Source: Rhizobiaceae bacterium (GTDB taxonomy: Bacteria > Pseudomonadota > Alphaproteobacteria > Rhizobiales > Rhizobiaceae). From it: a stretch of DNA of 64,000 bases. The stretch spans positions 353,623 to 417,622 of the forward strand of contig JAEPNK010000001.1 in the NCBI GenBank assembly GCA_017643495.1. The letters run 5' to 3'. Below the pieces are notes generated by a model. The model was not told the DNA's origin, did no database searches, and was given only the letters and a program-made list of their open reading frames with translations. Of the stretch, positions 45,167 through 55,669 are shown piece after piece (within the stretch, counting starts at the first letter, position 1; each line of letters opens with the position of its first letter). The position numbers were made by a program, and so were the translations under genes.

Positions 45167-46882
45167 GTGCAAGACGTAATGTCAGTTCTCGACAAACCAC
45201 AACTGGCCGGCCTTGCGATCAGCAAGGGTTATCGGCGGACGATACGGGTTTTAAACACGGTATCAACCTCACTCATGGGCTTTTCGTCACTGATCCCGGA
45301 GCGGATTGTACTTGCCCCGACCGACATACGTACCGCAGACCCCATGCTGGCGCTGGAATTCTATCATGGCCGTTATGTACTCGGTGGCAAGCTGGTGGAA
45401 ACCGGAGGCAAAAGCCCGTTCATAATCGGGTCCCAGGGCGAAGCATGGGACAGGGAGTTGCACGCTTTCGAATGGTTACGGCACCTCTCGGCCAGCACCG
45501 ACCAGCTTTCGCCAACCCATGCGCGGGTACTGATTGGTGACTGGATCGACCTGCATCGCAAGTCAACCAGTCCGACAGTCTGGAATTTAGAAACCGCATC
45601 TCGCCGCCTGATCGCCTGGCTTTGCAATTCCGTGCTTATCACCTCCAATGCCGAGCACGATTTTTACCGTCAATTCATGAGATCGCTGGGTGCCCATGTC
45701 CGGTTTCTTCTGCGTGAGGTGGCAACGGCGGCTGATGGCATGCCCCGGCTTTACACCTACATCGCGCTCGCCTACGCATCCGTTTGCCTGGAGGGGCAGG
45801 CGAATTCACTGGAGCACACGCGCACCAGATTGGGACAGGTTCTCGATCACCAGATTTGGCCAGACGGAGGGCATATATCAAGGAACCCGGCCAGCATTGT
45901 TGATACGTTGCTCCTTCTGCTGCCCCTCAAGCACGCAATACTGGCGTCCCAGCACGAACTGCCTGCCGGCATGATGCAAGCCTTGGATCGCATGGTTCCC
46001 GCCCTGCGGTATTTCCGGTTGGGCGACGGTCATCTGGCAAGGTTCAATGGCACCGGTTATGTCGAGCAGGATCTTCTTGCAGCAATCATGCGCCTTGACG
46101 ATGTCGCAGGAGCACCTTTGCTTGATGCGGTTCATTCCGGTTATCAGCGCATGGCAATCGGAGAGGCTGTGTTGCTCATGGACACGGGAGATACGCCGAA
46201 AGGCGAGCTTTCCACCGAAGCCCATGCAGGCTGCCTGTCCTTTGAATTTTCCTTCGGGCCAGAATGCATCATAACCAATTGCGGTTCGCCAAGGTTTGCC
46301 ACGAGCAGGGAGAAGCCTGCATGGCGTTCAAGTGCAGCCCATTCAACAGCAGTGCTCAACGACAGTTCTTCATGCAAGTTTGAAGCTTCCGGCACTTTTG
46401 GCAGGTATCTGGGAGGGCAGGTCTATTCAGCCAATCTGAAGACCGAGTCCGCACGGGATGACGGAAGTGATTACAGCGCCATCAGCGCAGCCCATCACGG
46501 GTATGTCCGTGATTTCGGCATCCGCCACCAGCGCAATCTCATTCTCGATGAAAACGGGCAACGCCTCAGTGGCAATGACTGGTTCTCAACCGCCACCAAG
46601 GGCGACCTTCGCAACACGACGAAGGATGCCTGTACCCTGCATTTCCACCTCGCTCCGGAAATCAAGGCCAGCAGAACCAGTGATGGCAGTTCATGTCTGC
46701 TCCAGACGAGAAGCGGTGAAGAATGGATATTCTCGGCGCCTGATTTCGATGTCTCCCTTGAAGAGAGCGTTTTTTTTGCTGGAATAGCCGGGTCAGTTCC
46801 CACCTGGCAGATTGTCATTCGTGCAAGAGTTGCTAAAACACCGGAAATTCAATGGGTGTTGCAGCGTCTCCAAAACGCCTGA
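45167..46882 (+). CDS. Heparinase II/III-family protein
   Basis: 571 residues from GTG at 45167 (ATG at 45179 is an alternative). An N-terminal alpha/alpha-toroid (about 85-320) and a C-terminal beta-sandwich heparinase domain (about 350-560; TEAHAGCLSFEFSFG) are present. No signal peptide is seen, so it may be cytosolic. Members cleave acidic polysaccharides by elimination. In alphaproteobacteria one copy sits between rsmB and purH, as here, and its substrate is unknown. Confidence 0.85.
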   Translation: MQDVMSVLDKPQLAGLAISKGYRRTIRVLNTVSTSLMGFSSLIPERIVLAPTDIRTADPMLALEFYHGRYVLGGKLVETGGKSPFIIGSQGEAWDRELHAFEWLRHLSASTDQLSPTHARVLIGDWIDLHRKSTSPTVWNLETASRRLIAWLCNSVLITSNAEHDFYRQFMRSLGAHVRFLLREVATAADGMPRLYTYIALAYASVCLEGQANSLEHTRTRLGQVLDHQIWPDGGHISRNPASIVDTLLLLLPLKHAILASQHELPAGMMQALDRMVPALRYFRLGDGHLARFNGTGYVEQDLLAAIMRLDDVAGAPLLDAVHSGYQRMAIGEAVLLMDTGDTPKGELSTEAHAGCLSFEFSFGPECIITNCGSPRFATSREKPAWRSSAAHSTAVLNDSSSCKFEASGTFGRYLGGQVYSANLKTESARDDGSDYSAISAAHHGYVRDFGIRHQRNLILDENGQRLSGNDWFSTATKGDLRNTTKDACTLHFHLAPEIKASRTSDGSSCLLQTRSGEEWIFSAPDFDVSLEESVFFAGIAGSVPTWQIVIRARVAKTPEIQWVLQRLQNA

Positions 46883-46924
46883 GCTTCATTACCCTGCACC
46901 TTTCAGGAAAACCGGGAAACCATC

Positions 46925-48541
46925 ATGTCAGTAAATCCGAAGTCCCATTCCATTCCGGACATTGTCGAAGTGAAACGGGCGTTGATCTCTGTCTCCGACA
47001 AAACGGGAATAATCGAGTTCGCCAAAGCCCTCAACAACATGGGTATTGAACTTGTCTCAACAGGGGGGACAGCCAAGGCAATTGCGGAGGCTGGCATTGC
47101 TGTGCGGGATGTTTCCGACCTGACCGGGTTTCCTGAAATCATGGATGGAAGGGTAAAAACGCTCCATCCGGCAGTCCATGGAGGCCTGCTTGCTGTACGT
47201 ACGGATAAAGAACACCAGAAAGCGATGGCTGACCAGAAGATCGGCGAAATCGACATGGCCGTTATCAACCTCTATCCATTTGAAGAGACCATAGCCGCAG
47301 GGGCCGGTTACGATGCTGCCGTTGAAAACATCGATATCGGCGGCCCGGCAATGATACGTGCGAGCGCCAAGAACCACGGTTTCGTTACAGTCATCACCGA
47401 TCCCGGAGACTATCAAGAGGTTCTGGAACAACTGGAATCATCACACGGGAAAACCAGCCTCAACTTGCGCAAGCGATTGGCGCACAAGGCCTTTGCGCGG
47501 ACCGCTGCGTATGATGCAGCAATCTCCAACTGGTTTGCCGATGAAACCGGAACAGGAATGCCCCTGCACAGGGCTGTAGTCGGGACACTTACGCAGGAAA
47601 TGCGTTATGGCGAAAACCCGCATCAGCAAGCCGGTTTCTACAAGACAGGCGAACAGCGCCCTGGAGTTGCCACGGCAATACAATTGCAGGGCAAACAGCT
47701 TTCGTACAACAACATCAATGACACCGATGCCGCCTTTGAACTGGTCGCTGAATTCAATCCTGCAGACAGTGCTGCAGTTGCAATCATCAAACATGCAAAT
47801 CCGTGTGGTGTAGCGCTGGCAGACAACCTCGAAGAAGCTTACAAAAACGCACTTTCCTGCGATCCCGTTTCGGCATTCGGCGGAATCATAGCACTTAACC
47901 GCCCGCTGGATGCAGCAGCAGCAACCGCCATGTCGGGTATTTTCACCGAGGTGATTATCGCGCCTGACGCAGATGAAGAAGCCCGTCAAATCATTGCGGC
48001 GAAAAAGAACCTGCGATTGCTGGTTACCGGTGGGCTCCCCGACCCTTCAGCACCCGGTCTTTCAGTCAAAACGGTTGCCGGAGGCCTGCTTGCGCAGGGG
48101 CGGGACAACCGGATTGTCGAAGACCTTGAATTGAAGGTCGTTACGAAAAAGCAGCCGGATCAGGCACAAATGGCAGACATGCGGTTTGCTTTCCGTGTGG
48201 CCAAACACGTCAAGTCCAATGCGATTGTTTATGCACGTGATGGAGCAACCGTCGGTATAGGCGCCGGCCAGATGAGCCGGGTTGATTCGTCCCGGATTGC
48301 TGCGCGCAAGGCAATCGATGCCGCCGAAGCCGCTGGTTGGCCGGAACCGAAAACCATGGGCAGTGTTGTGGCTTCAGACGCTTTCTTTCCGTTTGCCGAT
48401 GGCTTGTTGTCCGCAATTGAGGCTGGTGCCACAGCTGTTATCCAGCCCGGCGGTTCAATGCGTGACGAAGAAGTTGTTGCCGCAGCCGATGAAGCCGGCA
48501 TTGCAATGGTGTTTACCGGCACCCGTCATTTCCGTCATTGA
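46925..48541 (+). CDS. purH: Bifunctional AICAR transformylase/IMP cyclohydrolase
   Basis: 538 residues, full length. The N-terminal IMP cyclohydrolase (MGS-like) domain has [13 protein letters not shown] (about 17-29) and DGRVKTLHP (about 75-83); the C-terminal transformylase domain has [12 protein letters not shown] (about 259-270), KHANPCGVA (about 288-296) and the end [15 protein letters not shown]. It performs the last two steps of IMP synthesis. Confidence 0.97.
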   Translation: MSVNPKSHSIPDIVEVKRALISVSDKTGIIEFAKALNNMGIELVSTGGTAKAIAEAGIAVRDVSDLTGFPEIMDGRVKTLHPAVHGGLLAVRTDKEHQKAMADQKIGEIDMAVINLYPFEETIAAGAGYDAAVENIDIGGPAMIRASAKNHGFVTVITDPGDYQEVLEQLESSHGKTSLNLRKRLAHKAFARTAAYDAAISNWFADETGTGMPLHRAVVGTLTQEMRYGENPHQQAGFYKTGEQRPGVATAIQLQGKQLSYNNINDTDAAFELVAEFNPADSAAVAIIKHANPCGVALADNLEEAYKNALSCDPVSAFGGIIALNRPLDAAAATAMSGIFTEVIIAPDADEEARQIIAAKKNLRLLVTGGLPDPSAPGLSVKTVAGGLLAQGRDNRIVEDLELKVVTKKQPDQAQMADMRFAFRVAKHVKSNAIVYARDGATVGIGAGQMSRVDSSRIAARKAIDAAEAAGWPEPKTMGSVVASDAFFPFADGLLSAIEAGATAVIQPGGSMRDEEVVAAADEAGIAMVFTGTRHFRH

Positions 48542-48550
48542 TCACCTGTA

Positions 48551-49942
48551 TCAGCGGTTCGGCTCGGTATCCGCTGCCGGGTAAGGTGTGGCTGCAAGCA
48601 GGAACGCACCTACAATGAAGAACAGGATGATGACAGCCATGCCCATTCTTTCCGAACCCGTTGAAGCGGTCACAATTGCCACCATGGCCGGCGCGGCAAA
48701 ACTCGTCGCACGGCCCGCAAGCGCATAAAGCCCGAAATACCGGCCGGTTTCATGTGTCGGAACACTGCGGGCAAGATAAGAGCGCGAAGAGGCTTGGGCG
48801 GGGCCAAAGGCAATACCGATCAACAAGCCGAATATGATGTAGGACATTTCCGCCGGGGTCGAGAACAGACCGTTAGCTTCAGTAGTCTGGAACTCAACCA
48901 GCCCGAAAAGGGTAAATCCGGGCCCGGTAGAAATAATGCCGATGGTTGCAAGTATCAGCAGCAGAATCGAGAACATGACGACGCGTTTCGATCCGAATAC
49001 GGAGTCCAGCCGTCCGGCAACAATACAGCTTGGTATGGCAACAATATTCAGAATTATGCCGAACAGCCCCAGCTCCATTGTTTCCCACTGGAACATGCCA
49101 GCCGCAAAAGCGCCTCCAAGTGCCAACAGGGCGGCAACACCGTCCTGATAGATCATGCGGGCAATCAGGAATGAAAAAATTCCAGGCTTCTGCCTGACAT
49201 CACGTATCGTGCCTCCCAATTCCTTCAGGCCGGCTGTGACCGCCTTGGCAGCACTGAGTACCTTCGCGTTCTTGTCCGGCGTAAAAAGAAACATCGGCAA
49301 GACAAATACCAGATACCAAAGCGCCGCCAGCGGAGCAGCAGCCCGGTCACCTTCAGACTGCATGGGGTCCAGGCCGAACAAGGGCTCAATGCCGAGGATG
49401 GTCAGGCCGGTTGACGGACTGCCTGCAAGAAACAGCAAGACCAGAATGAGAACAATCATGCCGCCAAGGTAACCAAGACCCCATGCTGTATTGGAAACCC
49501 GTCCGATATCCTTCTTCGCAACGATGTAGGACATCATTGAATCATTGAACACAATGGAAAACTCGGCCGCGACCGTTGCCATGATGAACAGGCCAAGCAC
49601 CCACACGACATTTGAGCCGGGAGCTGCAAACCAAAGCAGAAAAAGTGCAACAACCTTGAAGAAGGCAAAAAATGCAATCCAGGGCTTGCGGGGACCGCTC
49701 TTGTCCGCGATTGAGCCCAGAATTGGGGAAAGGATGGCAATAATAAATCCCGCGACAGCAATTCCTGTCGCCCACGCCGTTTGTCCACTGGTTGGGTCAT
49801 CAACCATGCGCGAAACGATATAGGGACCAAAAACAAACGTTGTAACAACGGTGAAGAACGGCTGGGCAGCCCAGTCGAAAAACATCCAGCCCCAGATGCC
49901 TTTCCGGTCAGCATTGCCCGGACCGCTTTCAATATCCTGCAT
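48551..49942 (-). CDS. MFS transporter of the UMF1 (Atg22-like) family
   Basis: 463 residues with 12 predicted membrane segments. The N-terminal WMFFDWAAQPFFTVV motif (about 19-33) and the SPILGSIADKSGPRKPWI loop (about 76-93) are typical of UMF1 proteins. Its substrate is unknown; the yeast relative exports amino acids from vacuoles. It converges with purH. Confidence 0.87.
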   Translation of the reverse strand: MQDIESGPGNADRKGIWGWMFFDWAAQPFFTVVTTFVFGPYIVSRMVDDPTSGQTAWATGIAVAGFIIAILSPILGSIADKSGPRKPWIAFFAFFKVVALFLLWFAAPGSNVVWVLGLFIMATVAAEFSIVFNDSMMSYIVAKKDIGRVSNTAWGLGYLGGMIVLILVLLFLAGSPSTGLTILGIEPLFGLDPMQSEGDRAAAPLAALWYLVFVLPMFLFTPDKNAKVLSAAKAVTAGLKELGGTIRDVRQKPGIFSFLIARMIYQDGVAALLALGGAFAAGMFQWETMELGLFGIILNIVAIPSCIVAGRLDSVFGSKRVVMFSILLLILATIGIISTGPGFTLFGLVEFQTTEANGLFSTPAEMSYIIFGLLIGIAFGPAQASSRSYLARSVPTHETGRYFGLYALAGRATSFAAPAMVAIVTASTGSERMGMAVIILFFIVGAFLLAATPYPAADTEPNR

Positions 49943-50036
49943 TTTTTGATCCCGTATCAGTTTGATGCCCCGGCAACACTATTGCAGTCTTTCCAACTGT
50001 TTGCCAGACTTGATACGCAAACCCGAAAGCACACAG

Positions 50037-50312
50037 ATGGCCAGCAAAGAAAACAACGACCCGAACAAACATCTTCCCCCCCAGGAAGATCCCGACAAGA
50101 TCCTCAAGCGTGTAAAACAGGAATCGGAAACCATCGGCCTGTCATCGATGAAACGTGTAACCGATGACCTTGCGCAGCATTTTCGGGCCGATGACGCAGA
50201 GCAGAATGAATGGGCCGAGCTGTGGGGCACCCGCATCGGACGAACATTGGGGCTTATCGCTTTCGTGATTCTCGTAGTCTACCTGTTGCAGATCTATGTA
50301 TTGAAAGTCTGA
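50037..50312 (+). CDS. Small single-pass membrane protein
   Basis: 91 residues from the ATG at 50037. A Lys/Glu/Asp-rich hydrophilic N-terminus (1-70) precedes one C-terminal transmembrane segment (about 72-91, LGLIAFVILVVYLLQIYVL). It lies directly before pdxY (7-bp gap), so the two may be co-transcribed. Family not recognised. Confidence 0.65.
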   Translation: MASKENNDPNKHLPPQEDPDKILKRVKQESETIGLSSMKRVTDDLAQHFRADDAEQNEWAELWGTRIGRTLGLIAFVILVVYLLQIYVLKV

Positions 50313-50319
50313 GCAAGCA

Positions 50320-51162
50320 ATGAAAAACGCAGTCATTGTCATTTCGTCCCATGTGGCACGCGGTTCAGTGGGAAACCGTGCCGCCGTTTTTGCACTGGAA
50401 ACCCTTTCCGTGCCGGTCTGGGCAGTGCCAACCATCATGTTGCCCTGGCACCCCGGACATGGTCCGGCGACGGCGATAGTACCGGATGAAAAGGAGTTCG
50501 GTGCATTTCTCGATGATATAGCTAAAGCACCGTGGCTTTCCGAAGTCAGCGCCATCCTGTCCGGCTATCTGGCCAATGAAGATCAGGTAAGCCAGATTGC
50601 CAGCCTGGTCACAAAGGTGAAAGGCGCAAATCCCGGTCTGCAATTCCTCTGCGACCCCGTGATTGGTGATCTCGGGAGCCTGTATGTGTCAGAGAAAATT
50701 GCTCACGCAATACGTGATCAACTGCTGCCGCTTGCCGATATCGCCACACCCAATGTGCATGAACTTGAATGGCTGACCGGATTGCCAGCCTCCAAATCGC
50801 CTGAAGACGCTGCCAGGGCAGCAAGAAAACTTGGGCCCGAATTGGTTTTGGCAACATCCTGCCCCGGCCCTGAACCCGGCACCATCGGCAACCTTCTCCA
50901 TCATCCCGATGGCAATTGGCTTGCCAGTCATGAAGAGCTTGAAAGCCCGCCAAAGGGGCCAGGCGACCTGACCTCGTCCATCTATCTGGGCCATCAACTG
51001 CAAGGCCGCTCACCACAGCAAGCCCTGGAAAAAACAACAGCGTCCGTTCTGGAAATCCTGACGCAGTCTACCCGCCGCGGAAGCGATGAACTGATGCTGG
51101 AAACCGATGCAGAAAGCATCCGCAATCCCTCCGCAAACATTCATGCACTTCCGTTTCCGTAA
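50320..51162 (+). CDS. pdxY: Pyridoxal kinase
   Basis: 280 residues, ribokinase-like fold. SSHVARGSVGNRAAVFALE (about 7-25) binds pyridoxal; the DPVIGDLG (about 110-117) and GPGDLTS (about 213-219) motifs, the latter with the catalytic Asp, are those of PdxY/PdxK. It phosphorylates pyridoxal to the cofactor form. It converges with the adenosine-kinase-like gene. Confidence 0.92.
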   Translation: MKNAVIVISSHVARGSVGNRAAVFALETLSVPVWAVPTIMLPWHPGHGPATAIVPDEKEFGAFLDDIAKAPWLSEVSAILSGYLANEDQVSQIASLVTKVKGANPGLQFLCDPVIGDLGSLYVSEKIAHAIRDQLLPLADIATPNVHELEWLTGLPASKSPEDAARAARKLGPELVLATSCPGPEPGTIGNLLHHPDGNWLASHEELESPPKGPGDLTSSIYLGHQLQGRSPQQALEKTTASVLEILTQSTRRGSDELMLETDAESIRNPSANIHALPFP

Positions 51163-51168
51163 GCAGGA

Positions 51169-52164
51169 TTAGAGCCCCTCTTGCTCCGCAAGCTGTTTCA
51201 ATGAAACCTGCGGTCGCGGACCAACATGCTGGATGACTTCGCTTGCAGCAAGACAACCCAGTCGCGCGCAATCGTCAATCTCGCGGCCGCTGGTCAGGCC
51301 ATGCAGGAATCCGGCTGCAAAAAGGTCTCCGGCCCCGGTAGTATCGACAAGTTCGTCAAGCGGGAATGCATCCACCTCGATTGTCTTCTCGCGTGTAACA
51401 ACCACGCATCCATCGGCACCCTTGGTGACAACCGAAAGGTGACTGTCTTCGCGCAGTGCATTGATCGCAGTAGCCAGATCAGATGTCTGGTACAGGGATT
51501 TTGCCTCCGCATCATTGGCAAAGACAATATCAACTGTTCCGCCCTTGATGAGGTCAAGGAACTCATCCCGGTAACGATCCACACAAAACGGGTCAGACAG
51601 GGAAATTGAGGTCAGCCGTTCATGCTCATGGGCAATCTTGGCCGCCTCACGGATTGCGGCTTTAGCTTCGGGCGGGTCCCAAAGATACCCTTCAAAATAA
51701 GTGATCTTCGAACCTGCAATCACATCCGCATCCATATCCGGACTGGCAAGTCGGGTACAGGCACCAAGATAGGTATTCATTGACCGTTCGCCATCCGGCG
51801 TGACGAAAATCATGGATCGTGCTGTCGGTTCCGCATCAACCAGAAACTCTGTATCAAAATGAACGCCTATCGCCCTTATGTCATGAGTAAACACTTTGCC
51901 AAGATGATCTTCGGCAACCTTGCCAATAAAGGCAGCCTTGCCACCCAGACTCGCAATACCAGCCGCCGTATTGCCTGCACTGCCACCGGAAGCCTCGATT
52001 GCCGGACCCATGACCTCATAAAGATGCTCCGCACGTTCGGCATCAATCAGGTTCATGGCACCCTTGATAATGTTTTCCTGTACAAGAAAATCATCTTCGG
52101 CCTTGGCAATGATATCGACAATCGCATTGCCGATGGTTAGCACGTCAAATCTGGTTTCACTCAT
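51169..52164 (-). CDS. PfkB-family (adenosine kinase-like) carbohydrate kinase
   Basis: 331 residues. Substrate motif GGSAGNTAAGIASLGGKAAF (about 60-79) and the second PfkB signature DTTGAGDLFAAGFLHG (about 284-299) with the catalytic Asp are present. It is close to adenosine kinases and other nucleoside/sugar kinases. The start lies 130 bp before the EI24-like gene. Substrate not certain. Confidence 0.88.
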   Translation of the reverse strand: MSETRFDVLTIGNAIVDIIAKAEDDFLVQENIIKGAMNLIDAERAEHLYEVMGPAIEASGGSAGNTAAGIASLGGKAAFIGKVAEDHLGKVFTHDIRAIGVHFDTEFLVDAEPTARSMIFVTPDGERSMNTYLGACTRLASPDMDADVIAGSKITYFEGYLWDPPEAKAAIREAAKIAHEHERLTSISLSDPFCVDRYRDEFLDLIKGGTVDIVFANDAEAKSLYQTSDLATAINALREDSHLSVVTKGADGCVVVTREKTIEVDAFPLDELVDTTGAGDLFAAGFLHGLTSGREIDDCARLGCLAASEVIQHVGPRPQVSLKQLAEQEGL

Positions 52165-52293
52165 TTCCGCTTCCCGGTTTCTTTGCGCCTCAATAACCGC
52201 CGATCCGCAAAAAGGAAAGGGAGCAGGACAAAACTTGCAGTCAAATCAGTCGCTCCCTATTTCTGGACATACAGAACAACCGGAGTATGCAGT

Positions 52294-52995
52294 TTGATAA
52301 TTGAAGCCGCCCGACTGTCGGCAAGGGAAATCTTCAAGCCCCGCTTCAGAAGCGTGGTGTGGAAATCGCTCGGCCTGACCATCCTTTTGTTCATCGGCAT
52401 GTGGATCGGTCTGGAGATGCTTGTCTCGACTTACCTGTTCCCGTTTCTTGCAGGCTGGCCGTGGGTGACAACAATCATTTTGTGGTTGCTTGGTGCTGGT
52501 CTTGTGGTCGGCGCAGGGTTTCTTCTGGCCCCCACGACAGCCATTTTCGCCGGTCTGTTTCTTGATGAAATTGCAGAACATGTTGAAGAAACGCATTATG
52601 CCCATCAGCCACGGGGCAATGCTTTGCCAATCGGACCGTCAATCTGGCTGGCGATAAAATTCACAGCACTCGTCATCCTGATCAACCTTGCAGCACTGAT
52701 ACTTGTAGTGTTCTTCGGCTTTGGGGTGATCGTCTTTTTCGTGGTCAACGGCTATCTGCTGGGCCGTGAATTCTTCCAGTTCGCAGCCATGCGCTTTCGT
52801 ACGGAGGCGGAAGCCAACGCCTTTCGCAAGAAACACTCTTTTGAGGTGTTTCTCGCCGGTCTGGTCATTGCAGGCGTTATATCAATTCCCCTGATAAACC
52901 TGTTTGCGCCGGTTTTTGCAGCCAGCCTGATGGTTCACCTTCACAAGGGCCTGTCCGGCCATGAAATCGGCAAGCCAAGCGAGAAGACAGGCTAG
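52294..52995 (+). CDS. CysZ/EI24-like membrane protein
   Basis: 233 residues from TTG at 52294 (CGGAG 9 bp before); a longer in-frame reading from 52183 runs through an unlikely leader. Four to six membrane segments (about 25-52, 59-83, 122-160, 200-225), LGREFFQFAAMRF motif. EI24/CysZ proteins include sulfate uptake transporters. No sulfur genes adjoin it. It overlaps the stop of the ycaQ-like gene by 4 bp. Confidence 0.78.
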   Translation: MIIEAARLSAREIFKPRFRSVVWKSLGLTILLFIGMWIGLEMLVSTYLFPFLAGWPWVTTIILWLLGAGLVVGAGFLLAPTTAIFAGLFLDEIAEHVEETHYAHQPRGNALPIGPSIWLAIKFTALVILINLAALILVVFFGFGVIVFFVVNGYLLGREFFQFAAMRFRTEAEANAFRKKHSFEVFLAGLVIAGVISIPLINLFAPVFAASLMVHLHKGLSGHEIGKPSEKTG

Positions 52996-54194
52996 CTTCC
53001 AACCGCAAGCCAGTCAGGCGCAAAGACGGTTTGTGTCACATTGCATAATCTCTGCTGACGGATCAGCTCGGATTCAAGTCTTGCCTGGCGTGTTGCAGAC
53101 CAGCGGATTTTCGGCTCAAGCCAGAGCCGCGTAACGTGGATACAGTCCTCTGCACGGCGTGCCTGGCAATCAATACGACCAATCAGGCGATCACGATCAA
53201 GCAGAGGGAAAACATAATATCCGTATTTGCGTTTCTCCGGCGGTACATAGATTTCAATCGTGTAATCAAAACCGAAAAGCCAGGACAAGCGCCTGCGGTC
53301 ACGGATAACCGGATCAAACGGCGAAAGCAGGCGCATGATATCCGGCACAGGAGCCGATGTACCAACCACATCTTCTATGTCCTGCCTTGCATAAAGGGTT
53401 CGTGGCCGCTGTTTTCCCACAGCCTCGACTTCTACCATGACCGTATGTCGGTCTGCATTTTCAGCTAGCCAGTCCTTTACTTCGGCAAGCGTCAACAACT
53501 CCCAATATGATGCGATATCCTTCGCAGAACCAAAACCCAGTCGGGTGATTGCCGAGCGGCACGCCCAGTCGACAAAGGCCTCATGGCTGCAAGTTGCATT
53601 GAAATTGCCGGACGGAATCACCCGCTCTGACAGGTCATACGTTTTCTGAAAAGCTTCACGCTTCGGAACGGCAAGCTGTCCCGTCCGCCACATGAATTCG
53701 AGCGCCGCTTTCCCATCATGCCATTGCCACATGTCGAGCTTTGTACCTGCGGGTTTTTCCAGATCACGGGCCTTGAGCACGCCTTCTTTTCGGATCTTTT
53801 CACGAAGCGCATCGACATGATCAATAAAACCGCTGCCCTGCCATTTGGTGAATTTCTGGCGCAACCGCGCTTCACTCCTCGCAAACCGGTGTTTCCAGTA
53901 ACGCCAGAACTGCGAAGGGATCAGGGAAGCATCATGTGTCCAGTTCTCAAACAGTTCACCGGCCTCATGGAGTTTCTCCAACTGCCTTGGCCGGTAAGTC
54001 CGGTTTCTGGCAAACAGGGTCATGTGATGTGCCCGTTCCATCCAGCGGATTGAATCCTGCTGAACAAAACCAAGCTGCTCCACCAGACCTGCCAGTTCAC
54101 CGGAACCGAATGCCTTGTGGTGCGGTCGTGTTAAGCCCTGAAGGTGCAGAATCACCTGACGGGCCTGACGGTTTGTGAGGGTCAACGGGCTCAA
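52992..54194 (-). CDS. YcaQ-like DNA glycosylase (winged-helix DUF1006)
   Basis: 400 residues. LSPFDPVIRDRRRLSWLFGFDYTIEIY (in parts, about 284-310), LQGLTRPHHKAFGSG (about 18-32) and QQDSIRWMERAHH (about 48-60) are YcaQ/AlkX family motifs. In E. coli YcaQ unhooks interstrand cross-links. Activity here is inferred from the family. It neighbours the EVE gene on the same strand. Confidence 0.85.
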   Translation of the reverse strand: MSPLTLTNRQARQVILHLQGLTRPHHKAFGSGELAGLVEQLGFVQQDSIRWMERAHHMTLFARNRTYRPRQLEKLHEAGELFENWTHDASLIPSQFWRYWKHRFARSEARLRQKFTKWQGSGFIDHVDALREKIRKEGVLKARDLEKPAGTKLDMWQWHDGKAALEFMWRTGQLAVPKREAFQKTYDLSERVIPSGNFNATCSHEAFVDWACRSAITRLGFGSAKDIASYWELLTLAEVKDWLAENADRHTVMVEVEAVGKQRPRTLYARQDIEDVVGTSAPVPDIMRLLSPFDPVIRDRRRLSWLFGFDYTIEIYVPPEKRKYGYYVFPLLDRDRLIGRIDCQARRAEDCIHVTRLWLEPKIRWSATRQARLESELIRQQRLCNVTQTVFAPDWLAVGS

Positions 54195-54222
54195 AAGCTC
54201 AACATCCCTGAAAACCTGCCCT

Positions 54223-54660
54223 TCAAAGCGGTTTCAGTGTTTTGCCGTCCAGTCCGCCCATCCGGCAAACTTCCATCCACTCATCTTCCTTTACCGGTTG
54301 CACAGAAAGCCTCATGGACGTGACCAGTGACATGTCTGCCAGTTTTTCATTGGCTTTGACTTCTTTCAGGGTCACCGAACGCGGCATGTCGGCAAGCGCA
54401 CGTATGTGAACGCAATCCCAACGTTCATCATCCGTTGTGGAATCCGGTGCACTTTCTGCAGAAATCTCAACAATCCCTACAACATCAAGCCCTTCATTGG
54501 AGTGGTAAAAAAAGCCCCTGTCCCCGACCTTCATTTCCCGCATGTTGTTGCGTGCCTGATAGTTGCGGATACCGTCCCATTCCTCGCCGACTTTCCCCTT
54601 GGCTTTTTGCTGTTCCCATGACCATTTGAACGGTTCTGACTTGAAGAGCCAGTATTGCAT
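54223..54660 (-). CDS. EVE-domain protein
   Basis: 145 residues forming a single EVE (PUA-like) domain: the start YWLFKSEPFKWSW and GIRNYQARNNMREM plus GDRGFFYHS (about 48-56). Related YTH domains bind modified bases. Role uncertain, perhaps modified DNA or RNA recognition. It lies between the ycaQ-like and gpsA genes on the same strand. Confidence 0.88.
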   Translation of the reverse strand: MQYWLFKSEPFKWSWEQQKAKGKVGEEWDGIRNYQARNNMREMKVGDRGFFYHSNEGLDVVGIVEISAESAPDSTTDDERWDCVHIRALADMPRSVTLKEVKANEKLADMSLVTSMRLSVQPVKEDEWMEVCRMGGLDGKTLKPL

Positions 54661-54691
54661 GCAAATACTCCCTGTCTCGCTTTCCGGTTAT

Positions 54692-55669
54692 CTAGTTTTC
54701 GCGCTTGAGCGGGCGCGTCAACAGCGACTGGACGGCTTCTCTCGCGGTAACGCGTTTTTCCAATACATTGACCACCGCTTCGATGATCGGCACATCAACA
54801 TCATGTTCGCGGGCAAGACGCAATGCAACACCTGCCGTATGGGCACCTTCCGCAAGTGGCAACCCTTCCAGACTGGCTGCTTGCCCCATGGCCATGCCAT
54901 ACGAGAAGTTGCGAGACTGCGTACTCGAACAGGTCAACACCAGGTCTCCCAGCCCCGACAAGCCCTGAAGCGTATCGGCACTGGCTCCCAAAGCGGTGGC
55001 TATCCGCCGGATTTCCGCAAATCCGCGCGCAACAAGCGCAGCTTCGGCAGAAGCTCCCAACTCCATGCCCCGTGCTGCTCCCACGGCAAGAGCAAGCACA
55101 TTTTTGAGCGCTCCGCCAAGCTCGACACCACGCATATCGGAAGATGCGTAACAACGGAAATTTCCCGCAGACAGGGTAAGTGCAAGTTCCGAGGCAAATG
55201 GTTCGTCACGGCTGGCCACTGTTACAGCCGTTGGCAGGTTGCGCACAACATCACTGGCAAAACTGGGGCCCGAAAGCACACCTGTTTTTGCACCCGGCAT
55301 GCGTTGGCGAACCAGGTTGGCAGGCAATTCCCCGCTCTTTTGGTCAATTCCCTTGCAGCATGAAACAAGGGAAGCTTCGCCTGCCAGGCTGGCAACATTT
55401 TCAAGGACTGCAGAAAGGGTTTGTGTCGGAACACAGAGCAGGATCATCTCCCGCCCGGCAACCGCTTCTGAAAAATCGGGAGTAACACGGATTTCATCTG
55501 CAATTTTGAGATCACCGAGATACCGGGAGTTCATCCGGGTCTGTGACAAGGCTTCAATGGCTTCTGCGTTGCGCCCCCACAGAATGGTATCGTGTCCGGC
55601 CCGGGCAGCAACACAGGCCAGCGCCGTGCCCCAGGCACCTGCTCCGATCACTAAAATTTTGCGGCTCAT
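54692..55669 (-). CDS. gpsA: Glycerol-3-phosphate dehydrogenase [NAD(P)+]
   Basis: 325 residues. The nucleotide site is [19 protein letters not shown] (about 7-25), substrate residues are in [17 protein letters not shown] (about 178-194, with the catalytic Lys), and the C-terminus has the [10 protein letters not shown] motif. It makes glycerol-3-phosphate for lipids. It overlaps the tsaD stop by 4 bp, so the two are coupled. Confidence 0.96.
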   Translation of the reverse strand: MSRKILVIGAGAWGTALACVAARAGHDTILWGRNAEAIEALSQTRMNSRYLGDLKIADEIRVTPDFSEAVAGREMILLCVPTQTLSAVLENVASLAGEASLVSCCKGIDQKSGELPANLVRQRMPGAKTGVLSGPSFASDVVRNLPTAVTVASRDEPFASELALTLSAGNFRCYASSDMRGVELGGALKNVLALAVGAARGMELGASAEAALVARGFAEIRRIATALGASADTLQGLSGLGDLVLTCSSTQSRNFSYGMAMGQAASLEGLPLAEGAHTAGVALRLAREHDVDVPIIEAVVNVLEKRVTAREAVQSLLTRPLKREN